Of a DNA stretch of 32,520 bases, positions 25,979 to 32,520 are shown piece after piece. Numbering within the stretch: position 1 is the first letter of the stretch; each line of letters opens with the position of its first letter. Position numbers and translations under genes: made by a program. A model generated the notes under the pieces. It saw nothing but the letters and a program-made list of their open reading frames with translations, was not told where the DNA came from and did no database searches. The DNA comes from Bacteroidota bacterium. Its GTDB lineage: Bacteria; Bacteroidota; Bacteroidia; Cytophagales; Cyclobacteriaceae. The stretch spans positions 1-32,520 of the forward strand of contig JAJRQT010000187.1 in the NCBI GenBank assembly GCA_024280115.1, in the 5' to 3' direction.

Positions 25979-28696
25979 TTATTTTTGAATTATAAAATTA
26001 TAATCTCCTGAGCCCACTTCTAATTCCACATAACCATTGTCGCTGCCGAGTACCTTAATTTCCTCTGAATTAGACAGGGGGATTCCGTTTTCCTTTATTT
26101 TACCTTCTGACGAAGCAGGAACATACACTCTGGCTGTAGTATTAGCAGGAATGGTTACGTTCATTCTAATTTCATTGTCTTTAAGCTCCCATCCTGATTT
26201 TATCTCTCCATACATTGAGTTATAACTTGCTTTTGCATAGCTTAAGTCCCCCCCGATTTCAGGTTTGATATCAAATGTTTTAAAACCGGGTGAAGATTGA
26301 TTTATACCAGTTATGGTCCGATACATCCAGTCTCCAACTGCACCATAGGCATAATGATTAAACGAGTTCATACCGGCATTCTGAAAACTTCCATCTGTTT
26401 TTATGCCATCCCAACGTTCCCAAATTGTTGTTGCACCTCTGGTGACCGGGTACAACCATGATGGATAATCGGTACGATTTAAAAGCATGTATGCAAGATC
26501 AGTGTACCCATGTCGAGAAAGTACTATATTAATCAGATTTGCCCCAAGGAAACCGGTTGTAAGATGTCCGAATTGTTTAACATCATCGGCCAGCCGTTTA
26601 GCCGCGGTTTCAATTTTATCTTCAGGAAACAAATTAAAATACAACGCAATTACATAAGCTGTTTGCGTATTTGAGCTCATTCTTCCACTCGGAGTTATAA
26701 ACTCTTTATTAAAGGCTGCTTTGATATGTTCAAATAATTGAGCGTATTCTCGTGCATCCTGATCCTTCCCAAGAACTTCTGCTGTTTGTTTTAACAGAGA
26801 CGTTGAATAAGCAAAAAATGCCGTAGCTAAAAGATCCTTATCTGTAGTTGCACCGGGATAATCCGAGCGCGTTGTAGCAAAAGCGAGCCAGTCACCAAAA
26901 TGATGGCCTGTGTTCCACAAGTAAGAATCGCCAGCTGTCCTACGCTGATACTCTACCCATGCTTTCATGCTTTCGTATTGATCTTCAAGCACGGTCTTAT
27001 CGCCATAATATTGATATACAACCCAGGGAACAATCAGTCCTGCATCGGCCCATCCACAAGCTGCAACATCATTTGTGCCTAAATTATTAGGAATAACATG
27101 TGGTATTCTACCTTGATCGTCCTGATCGTAGGCTAAGTCCTTCAACCACTTTTTGTAAAAAGCAGGGGTGTACATATTAAAACAAGCCGTTGGTGCAAAT
27201 GCCTGGGCGTCGCCTGTCCACCCCAGCCGCTCATCCCGTTGTGGACAATCGGTTGGTACATCTACAAAATTGCCTTTTTGTCCCCATTGAATGTTATGTT
27301 GTAATTGATTGATCAGGTCATTCGAACATTCAAAATTTCCGATAACCGGAATATGTGAGTGGACCACAATTCCAGTAATATTGTCGGCGGTTGGCATGCC
27401 GGGAAATCCTTCAATCAACAAATACCGAAAACCCATAAACGTAAAATGAGGCTCATATACCTCCTCGCCATGTCCTTTCAAGGTGTACTCGATCAGTTGG
27501 TCAGCTGCCCGTAGATTTTTGATGTAGAAATGTCCGTCTTTATCAAGCACCTCCGCATGTTTCAATGTGATTTTCGTTCCCGCCTCACCATTCACTTTAA
27601 GCCGTATCCAGCCAACCATGTTCTGACCCATATCGGCGATTAACTCTCCTTTATCGTTTTTCCAGATTTTTATTGGTTTTAGTTCTTCATTCTTAATTAC
27701 CGGCTCACCCTGTGACCCAACTAAAATATCTTTGGATTGATCAACGACGCTTGTGCCTTGCCAGTCAGCATCATTGAATCCCGCTTGCGACCAACCTGAC
27801 ATCTCCTTGCGGGCATCATACTTTTCTCCATCATATATGGTGGAAGACAGAATGGACCCCGTGGATGATTTCCATGAATTGTCCGTAATAATTGATTCTT
27901 TGGTCCCATCTTCATATTCAATTTCAAGCTGCACAATTCCTGCAAGGAAATCATAGTAACTACCGGCGCGATTGTTTGACCTGAAATGACGAAACCAACC
28001 GTTGCCAAGTGCAAATCCCATCGCGTTAGCACCCTGATTCACGAGGTTCGTTACATCATAGACCTGGTACTGAATGCGATTTTTATAGGATGTCCAACCC
28101 GGCGTCAGGTATTCGTTTCCGGCTCGTTTGCCATTTATGAAAAGTTCATAAAGCCCGATAGAGGAGGCATAGGCTTTTGCTTTTTTTACTTTATTGTTTA
28201 GGTTAAATTCTTTTCGAAAATATGGTGAAGGATCGGGTTCATCTCGCTGATCGAATTCGGATTTTATCCATTGCGCTTTCCAGTCTGAGCTGGAATATAA
28301 CCCAGTTTCAAAAAATGTAGGCTCACTCCACGAAGATGCAGTTTTACCGCACCAGACACGCACTCTCCAATACACGCGCTGCATACTTTCCAACTCTTTA
28401 CCGGCATATTTGATGTGAATTGAACCGGAAGACGCAGTTTTTTGCGTGTCCCAAAGCAGATTTTTACCTCGTTTTAAGTCTCGTATAGTTGTTGCTGCCT
28501 GGATCTGATAAAAATCCTGCAAGGTATTCCGCTCAGTTGCGTTGATCTTCCAACTCAATCCCGGATGTTGTACATCAATGCTGATAGGGGTTGTCTTGTA
28601 CTCCGTTTTCAGATCGTAAAATGAAACCTGGTTTTTACCAAAAGCATAAAAAAAAGATACTAATAGAATTGCTGTGAGTAATTTTTTGTTTTTCAT
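25979..28696 (-). CDS. Secreted alpha-L-rhamnosidase (GH78)
   Basis: This encodes 905 residues from ATG 28696; an ATG at 28720 would add eight residues before the signal peptide MKNKKLLTAILLVSFFYAFG. N-terminal beta-sandwich domains (about 20-420) include the segment WKAQWIKSEF. The (alpha/alpha)6 catalytic barrel follows, with NFVDVPTDCPQRDERLGWTG (about 474-493) carrying acidic catalytic residues and TTIWERWDG (about 755-763) with the second key Glu. HYAYGAVGDWMYR and a C-terminal beta-sandwich complete the GH78 order. It removes terminal alpha-L-rhamnose from glycans or glycosides with inversion. The signal peptide places it in the periplasm or outside. It stands alone, not in a SusC/SusD-type locus, so its target glycan is not shown. 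Intact. Confidence 0.93.
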   Translation of the reverse strand: MKNKKLLTAILLVSFFYAFGKNQVSFYDLKTEYKTTPISIDVQHPGLSWKINATERNTLQDFYQIQAATTIRDLKRGKNLLWDTQKTASSGSIHIKYAGKELESMQRVYWRVRVWCGKTASSWSEPTFFETGLYSSSDWKAQWIKSEFDQRDEPDPSPYFRKEFNLNNKVKKAKAYASSIGLYELFINGKRAGNEYLTPGWTSYKNRIQYQVYDVTNLVNQGANAMGFALGNGWFRHFRSNNRAGSYYDFLAGIVQLEIEYEDGTKESIITDNSWKSSTGSILSSTIYDGEKYDARKEMSGWSQAGFNDADWQGTSVVDQSKDILVGSQGEPVIKNEELKPIKIWKNDKGELIADMGQNMVGWIRLKVNGEAGTKITLKHAEVLDKDGHFYIKNLRAADQLIEYTLKGHGEEVYEPHFTFMGFRYLLIEGFPGMPTADNITGIVVHSHIPVIGNFECSNDLINQLQHNIQWGQKGNFVDVPTDCPQRDERLGWTGDAQAFAPTACFNMYTPAFYKKWLKDLAYDQDDQGRIPHVIPNNLGTNDVAACGWADAGLIVPWVVYQYYGDKTVLEDQYESMKAWVEYQRRTAGDSYLWNTGHHFGDWLAFATTRSDYPGATTDKDLLATAFFAYSTSLLKQTAEVLGKDQDAREYAQLFEHIKAAFNKEFITPSGRMSSNTQTAYVIALYFNLFPEDKIETAAKRLADDVKQFGHLTTGFLGANLINIVLSRHGYTDLAYMLLNRTDYPSWLYPVTRGATTIWERWDGIKTDGSFQNAGMNSFNHYAYGAVGDWMYRTITGINQSSPGFKTFDIKPEIGGDLSYAKASYNSMYGEIKSGWELKDNEIRMNVTIPANTTARVYVPASSEGKIKENGIPLSNSEEIKVLGSDNGYVELEVGSGDYNFIIQK

Positions 28697-28899
28697 GGGG
28701 TTGCATTTATAGCTTGTCAATATCCTTATAATTTACGTGAGTAAAAAGACTTTTTGGGAAGTTTTGTGATTGATGTTAGCCAATTTTATTGTTCATTTTG
28801 TTTAAATATAATAGAGGAAGCAAATTGCACAAACTTCTAAATAATCGCTCGTTTTAATAGCATTTATTTTTTATTAAAGGCTTACTTATAATTCCGGAA
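28697..28899. other. Leader upstream of the rhamnosidase gene
   Basis: AT-rich DNA that must contain the rhamnosidase promoter on the minus strand. I cannot fix a promoter with confidence and see no gene. Confidence 0.35.
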
Positions 28900-29112
28900 C
28901 TAATTTGAATTTTTCATCTTGAACAACTCTCTAACTTCCTCTGTGTTCAACGGGATGTTATATATACGAAAATCATCAATGTAGCCATCAAAGTAGGTTT
29001 CTTTGGCATGATCCCAAAACCCCTTTTCAACCCACATTCTTTCGTGATTAAGTGCGTTTTTAAAAAACTGTGAAGCATTGGTGATATCTTGTAAGTAATT
29101 ACAAACCTCATT
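28900..29112 (-). pseudogene. C-terminal remnant of a LamG-like (concanavalin-fold) protein
   Basis: The minus-strand frame from 29112 to the TAG at 28900-28902 encodes 70 residues without a start. DGYIDDFRIYNIPLNTEEV is the well-known last strand of LamG/jelly-roll domains (IDDVRIYNRALS pattern), preceded by NALNHERMWVEKGFW. It is cut off on its 5' side by a stop at 29113-29115. Such domains sit at the C-terminus of secreted polysaccharide-active enzymes, so a glycoside-hydrolase or lectin gene probably once lay beside the rhamnosidase. Not expressed. Confidence 0.6.
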
Positions 29113-29450
29113 CTAAAAAGGAGACTTTGGTTTCTTTTTGTTGTAATTTATCCATCCTCGTGGCAAAGGAAAACCATTATGCAATTCGCTCATCCAGCCC
29201 ACAACCAAAAATCACATAACCATTTTCCTGAAACCTGGAAGAGATCATCAGTTCCCAGGATTTTTACTTAAGCTAAATCCATCCCATTAAAAATCCTGAA
29301 AACCGCTGAACACTTCCTATCCTGAATAATTCATAAACTCAAAAGGCTATTTGAAACTAGATTACAAATCCTTTACATTACATGATATTATTAATAGCTT
29401 CCAGGGTCGCTATGTCAGATCAGAACCGTTAGAGAAAATCGAATTATAGT
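29113..29450. other. Decayed coding DNA and leader of the AraC gene
   Basis: The minus strand at about 29100-29260 reads ELMISSRFQENGYVIFGCG, a stop (TAA), then WFSFATRMDKLQQKETK, so a gene has decayed here; I do not recognise it. The right part, up to ATG 29451, is the AraC leader. Confidence 0.35.
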
Positions 29451-30308
29451 ATGACGAGAGACATCATTGATATTAACGATTTTACCATACTTATAGAGGA
29501 AGCCAACTCTGATAAGCCCACTTTTGACTCATGTTATTTTGACGAGCCGGTGATTGCGGTTGCTTTTTATGGATCGGGAAATGTTAATCTTTCAGTTAAA
29601 TATGCTGATAAACAAAAAGCATTTGACTACACTAAGGGCCTGGCACTCTCTTTCTACGCTGATGAGAAGGTAGAATTTTTACATTCTGTTTCCGAATCAA
29701 GACCATTGGAATGCATTGTTATTGCCACGGCCATACGAAACATTGAGAAGCTACCTAATCATGAGGGTGAATTATTTAGCGAGATGCTCTATCAGCTTGT
29801 TCATCCCAGGGACCACTATGTGGAGGGTCCTAAATTTTTTATGGCCCCTGAAATGCAGGTAATTGTAGATCAGATCTTTCACAACAAGTATGAAGGTAAG
29901 GCCAAAATGATGTTCTTCAGGAGCCAGATAACATCTTTAGTGGCTCATTTCTTTGGTCAGCTATCAATGACAACCGAGGTAACGATACCAGAGGGAGAAA
30001 GAGAGAAATTACTGCAGGCAAAAGAAATACTAGCTGCAAACCTCGAATCTCCACCCTCTCTATCCGAACTATCAAAGCAAATCGGGCTCAACACCTTTAA
30101 GCTCAAGAAAAATTTTAAAGAGCTATTTGGCGTACCTGTTTTCAAATACTTACAAAATGAAAGGCTCAATACAGCGCACAACCTGCTGAGAAATGATAAT
30201 GTCAGTATTCAGGAAGCTGCCTGGCATGTAGGATATGATAGTCTAAGCTCTTTTTCCAATGCTTTTTATACAAAATTTGGCTTCCGGCCAAGCGAAATAA
30301 AGCGATAA
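29451..30308 (+). CDS. AraC-family transcription regulator
   Basis: This encodes 285 residues. The N-terminal two-thirds (1-185) is a poorly conserved cupin-like sensing region. The C-terminal DNA-binding domain (about 190-285) has two helix-turn-helices: SLSELSKQIGLNTFKLKKNF, then VSIQEAAWHVGYDSLSSFSN with the signature ending FYTKFGFRPSEIK. It should bind two direct half-sites, and a near-perfect 21-bp tandem repeat lies directly after its stop, ahead of the DUF1772 and NmrA-like genes. It is probably their activator, responding to an unknown signal. Start ATG 29451. Intact. Confidence 0.92.
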   Translation: MTRDIIDINDFTILIEEANSDKPTFDSCYFDEPVIAVAFYGSGNVNLSVKYADKQKAFDYTKGLALSFYADEKVEFLHSVSESRPLECIVIATAIRNIEKLPNHEGELFSEMLYQLVHPRDHYVEGPKFFMAPEMQVIVDQIFHNKYEGKAKMMFFRSQITSLVAHFFGQLSMTTEVTIPEGEREKLLQAKEILAANLESPPSLSELSKQIGLNTFKLKKNFKELFGVPVFKYLQNERLNTAHNLLRNDNVSIQEAAWHVGYDSLSSFSNAFYTKFGFRPSEIKR

Positions 30309-30350
30309 TCCTTTTCGAACAAATCTTGCTCCTTTTCGGACAAACCATGC
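30309..30350 (+). promoter_or_regulatory. Tandem 21-bp operator of the AraC-family regulator
   Basis: Two adjoining 21-base copies, TCCTTTTCGAACAAATCTTGC (30309-30329) with a spaced twin at 30330-30350, agree at 18 of 21 positions. AraC proteins bind direct half-sites spaced by two helical turns (21 bp), which fits exactly. CAACTTTG at 30365-30372 is a near match to the -7 box TAnnTTTG, with the second copy ending about where the -33 box would be. That is the arrangement of a class II activator site. Confidence 0.7.
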
Positions 30351-30428
30351 ATTAGAAGATAGCACAACTTTGTCTTGTTAACTATTAATAAATATAACAA
30401 GACATTTTAAGTTAAACACATACTAATC

Positions 30429-30929
30429 ATGGAAATTTCAATTAAATCAATTATCCTTTTCATTACCATTTTGTTAACCGGTCTTTCAGCCGGCTTGTTC
30501 TTCGCATGGTCGGTATCGGTAATACCCGGTACACGTAAAGTACAGGATATCATTTACCTGGAAACGATGCAGTCCATCAACCGGGCCATCCTAAATCCAG
30601 CGTTTTTCCTGATATTTTTCGGTAGTCTCCTACTTCTTGCTATTAGTACTATTCAACAATTTCAGACCGGTATATCATTTTGGATATTGTTGGTAGCTGC
30701 TCTTGCTTACCTGATAGGGACATTTGGTGTAACTGTATTTGGAAATGTGCCGCTCAATAATTCCTTAGACGTACTTCAACTCAGTGACTTAAGCAATGAT
30801 CAGATAACTAATATGAGACAACATTATGAAGTTAACTGGAATCGACTTCACATGATCAGAACCGTGTTTGCGGTGCTGTCGTTCCTGCTTTCACTATTGG
30901 GGGCATTCACTTATTCAAAAACTCTTTAA
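30429..30929 (+). CDS. DUF1772 integral membrane protein
   Basis: This encodes 166 residues with four membrane helices: about 7-29 (IILFITILLTGLSAGLFFAW), 57-77, 81-103 and 140-162. The body has NRAILNPAFFLIFFG, FGNVPLNN and HYEVNWNRLHMIRT, the order seen in DUF1772 (anthrone oxygenase-like) proteins. The conserved Asn-Arg and Trp-Asn-x2-His residues in that pattern are present. The enzymatic role of bacterial members is unsettled. It lies downstream of the AraC operator and 39 bases before the NmrA-like gene, so it is probably the first gene of a regulated operon. Confidence 0.85.
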   Translation: MEISIKSIILFITILLTGLSAGLFFAWSVSVIPGTRKVQDIIYLETMQSINRAILNPAFFLIFFGSLLLLAISTIQQFQTGISFWILLVAALAYLIGTFGVTVFGNVPLNNSLDVLQLSDLSNDQITNMRQHYEVNWNRLHMIRTVFAVLSFLLSLLGAFTYSKTL

Positions 30930-30968
30930 TCATTTAACAATTGAAATAAACTTTTAAATAAAACAAAA

Positions 30969-31811
30969 ATGAAAAGTAACATTATAGTAATAGGAGGGAC
31001 CGGTAAAACCGGCCGCAAGGTAGTGCAACGACTTCATGCACTTCAACACAACGTTCGAGTTGGATCACGTAATGAAGATCCTGCATTTGATTGGGAAAAT
31101 CAGGCTACCTGGGCCCAAGCCTTAGAAGGCATAGAAAAAATGTATGTCACATTTCAACCAGATTTAGCAGTACCTGGAGCCTTAGAGGCAATTGAAGCAT
31201 TAACCAAACAGGCCGGGCAAAGCGGTATCAAGAAGATGGTATTGCTATCAAGGAAAGGAGAAAGAGAGGCAGAACTTTGTGAACAAGTAGTGATCCATTC
31301 TGGAATAGATTATACGATAGTCCGTGCTAGCTGGTTCAATCAGAATTTCAGTGAAAGTTTCTTCCTCGATCCTATCTTGGCTGGACATGTAGCCTTACCT
31401 CAGGCTGATGCCAAGGTGCCATATATAGATACAGATGATATAGCAGATGTTGCTGTGGAAGTTTTGATGAACGAGAAACATAATGGTCAGATATATGAGT
31501 TAACTGGACTTAGGTTGTTGACATTTCGGGAAGTGGTTAGTGAGATAGCCAGTGTTACGAAAAGATCCATTGAATTTACCCCTATTTCACTGAGTGCCTA
31601 CTCAAAAATGCTGGAGGAGTTTCATGTACCTGCTGAATACATTTGGTTGATTAATTATCTGTTTACCGAGGTTCTCGGAAGAGAAGGGAATGACGTGATC
31701 ACCAACGATGTAGAAAGGGTGTTAGGCAGAAAAGCCAAGGACTTTACTGCGTACGTGCAGGAAACAGCAGCTACCGGAGTGTGGAATCAAGCTGCAGAAA
31801 TGCAAATATAA
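30969..31811 (+). CDS. NmrA-like NAD(P)-binding oxidoreductase
   Basis: This encodes 280 residues. The N-terminal Rossmann motif GGTGKTGRKV (dinucleotide-binding glycine pattern GxxGxxG) is followed by MYVTFQPD, VLLSRKGE, TIVRASWFNQNF and VPYIDTDDIADVAV, as in the atypical short-chain dehydrogenases related to NmrA and quinone oxidoreductase-like sensors. The Tyr-x3-Lys catalytic pair of classical SDRs is absent, so it may sense redox state or act on an unusual substrate. No signal peptide. It follows the DUF1772 gene by 39 bases, and both probably answer to the AraC regulator. Confidence 0.9.
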   Translation: MKSNIIVIGGTGKTGRKVVQRLHALQHNVRVGSRNEDPAFDWENQATWAQALEGIEKMYVTFQPDLAVPGALEAIEALTKQAGQSGIKKMVLLSRKGEREAELCEQVVIHSGIDYTIVRASWFNQNFSESFFLDPILAGHVALPQADAKVPYIDTDDIADVAVEVLMNEKHNGQIYELTGLRLLTFREVVSEIASVTKRSIEFTPISLSAYSKMLEEFHVPAEYIWLINYLFTEVLGREGNDVITNDVERVLGRKAKDFTAYVQETAATGVWNQAAEMQI

Positions 31812-32049
31812 AACACAAAGCAATATCTGTCTGGGCAACTTTATTCTGTTAAATTGCCCACTCTATTATTTGCAATAAATCATTTTCTTCAAATTCTTAT
31901 AAAATATCATTGAAGATCATAACCCTACCAAATCAACAGCGATCATTCCAGGAGCCCTGATAATTATAAGAAACTCTGAAATAAAGGCTCATTAGAAAAT
32001 GTAGGGGGGTAACTAATTTAAAATTTGGGCGCACGGACGGGCTGTCGCT

Positions 32050-32096
32050 GCTCGCTTGTCCGCCGTAAAGGGGCTTGATCCTCGTGAACCTACTTC
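32050..32096 (-). repeat. Block related to the MITE-like element
   Basis: Read on the minus strand, this GC-rich block contains GAGGATCAAGCC then ACGGCGGACAAGC. The element at 12458-12658 contains GAGATCAAGCC then ACGGCAGACAAGG in the same order and direction. It may be a degenerate or rearranged copy. Similarity is by eye and partial. Confidence 0.35.
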
Positions 32097-32286
32097 GGAC
32101 TCAAACAACCGTTCCATCTTTTGGGTTATCGGAGACTTGGCGAAGTAATCCCTGGCGCAACATCGATTTACAATAAAAAAACTGGATGTCTATCCACACT
32201 CATTATAAAACAAGCAATTTATTGATTTACGAAGAGTCGTTAATTCTACTTTACGAACTTCGCTGTAACATCATTAATTGTGTTAA

Positions 32287-32366
32287 AAACCTTCAAGGAT
32301 TCAATTGCAAATGACCTTTAATTATAGAAATCAAAGAAATATCATACTAAAAATCCTTGAAGGTTT
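32287..32366. repeat. 15-bp perfect inverted repeat
   Basis: AAACCTTCAAGGATT (32287-32301) and its exact reverse complement (32352-32366) enclose 50 AT-rich bases. Each arm also contains the near-palindrome CCTTCAAGG. It could be a long-loop hairpin, the ends of a very small element, or paired protein sites. Confidence 0.7.
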
Positions 32367-32450
32367 GATTTCAAAAAGTATGTTTTAACCTGAGTTCGAT
32401 TAATAATTAGGGGAATAATTTTGATTATTTCTTGTGAAATTTAACGAAAA

Positions 32451-32514
32451 AGTCATGCGTTTTAGTTATATTAAGTTACTGAATTACAATAACATAACTA
32501 CATAAAGCATGACT
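32451..32514. repeat. Nested inverted repeat spanning a possible start codon
   Basis: AGTCATGC (32451-32458) pairs with GCATGACT (32507-32514), and inside AGTTAT (32464-32469) pairs with ATAACT (32494-32499). The right outer arm includes ATG at 32509. If a gene starts there, the hairpin would hide its start; the gene itself is outside the window. Confidence 0.55.
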
Positions 32515-32520
32515 CTTACC

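Larger units (their letters stand above)
31812..32520. other. Gene-free right end with several inverted repeats
   Basis: No coding region is supported. A hairpin TGGGCAA/TTGCCCA (31832-31838 with 31854-31860) may end the NmrA transcript. A GC-rich block lies at 32028-32096, and two inverted repeats lie at 32287-32366 and 32451-32514. The last bases, ATGACTCTTACC from 32509, could open a gene that continues outside the window. Confidence 0.45.

Overview
The window looks like chromosomal DNA of a Bacteroidota bacterium, most likely from the Cytophagales/Flammeovirgaceae side of the phylum. The evidence is two TonB-dependent receptor + DUF4249 lipoprotein pairs, a FecI-type sigma factor with a FecR anti-sigma factor, a DUF5916 outer-membrane protein, a GH78 alpha-L-rhamnosidase, the lack of Shine-Dalgarno sites, and a promoter of the Bacteroidota type (TTTG, 20 bases, TAnnTTTG) upstream of the sigma gene. 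No rRNA, tRNA or CRISPR array was seen.

Layout. (1) 1-3080 is worn mobile and defence DNA: three IS21-like terminal repeats, the 3' end of a YgjP-type metallopeptidase gene, a tyrosine recombinase broken by a frameshift, and short coding scraps. (2) 3082-8360 is an accessory cargo: an endonuclease/exonuclease/phosphatase-fold protein; a small ORF made of ten 21-bp (7-residue) repeats coupled to an all-helical, internally duplicated protein; and a very AT-rich two-gene unit made of a P-loop (Sll1717/KAP-like) ATPase and a helical partner, the best candidate here for an undescribed defence system. (3) 8700-12160 holds signalling genes: a soluble TPR histidine kinase, a frameshifted four-cysteine small protein, a small secreted protein and a divergent receiver-domain protein. 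A 200-bp MITE-like element follows at about 12458-12658. (4) 12834-23056 is an uptake region. One receptor/DUF4249 pair runs leftwards. To its right a FecI-FecR-receptor-DUF4249 operon runs rightwards. A broken GNAT acetyltransferase lies between them. The right-hand receptor is split by an in-frame TAA. (5) 23344-28696 carries, leftwards, the DUF5916 protein and a secreted GH78 rhamnosidase, followed by decayed coding remnants including a LamG-like tail. (6) 29451-31811 is an AraC regulator followed by a DUF1772 membrane protein and an NmrA-like oxidoreductase, with a clear 21-bp tandem operator between regulator and targets. (7) 31812-32520 has no gene but contains long inverted repeats.

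How the genes fit together: the FecI/FecR module probably senses ligand capture by the right-hand receptor through its STN domain and switches on that operon. The receptor/DUF4249 pairs probably bind and import an unknown ligand across the outer membrane, and the rhamnosidase attacks rhamnose-containing glycans. The AraC gene probably controls the two downstream genes through the tandem repeats. Three genes carry a one-base loss at or next to an A/T run and a fourth has one nonsense codon, so sequence errors must be separated from true decay before these are called dead.
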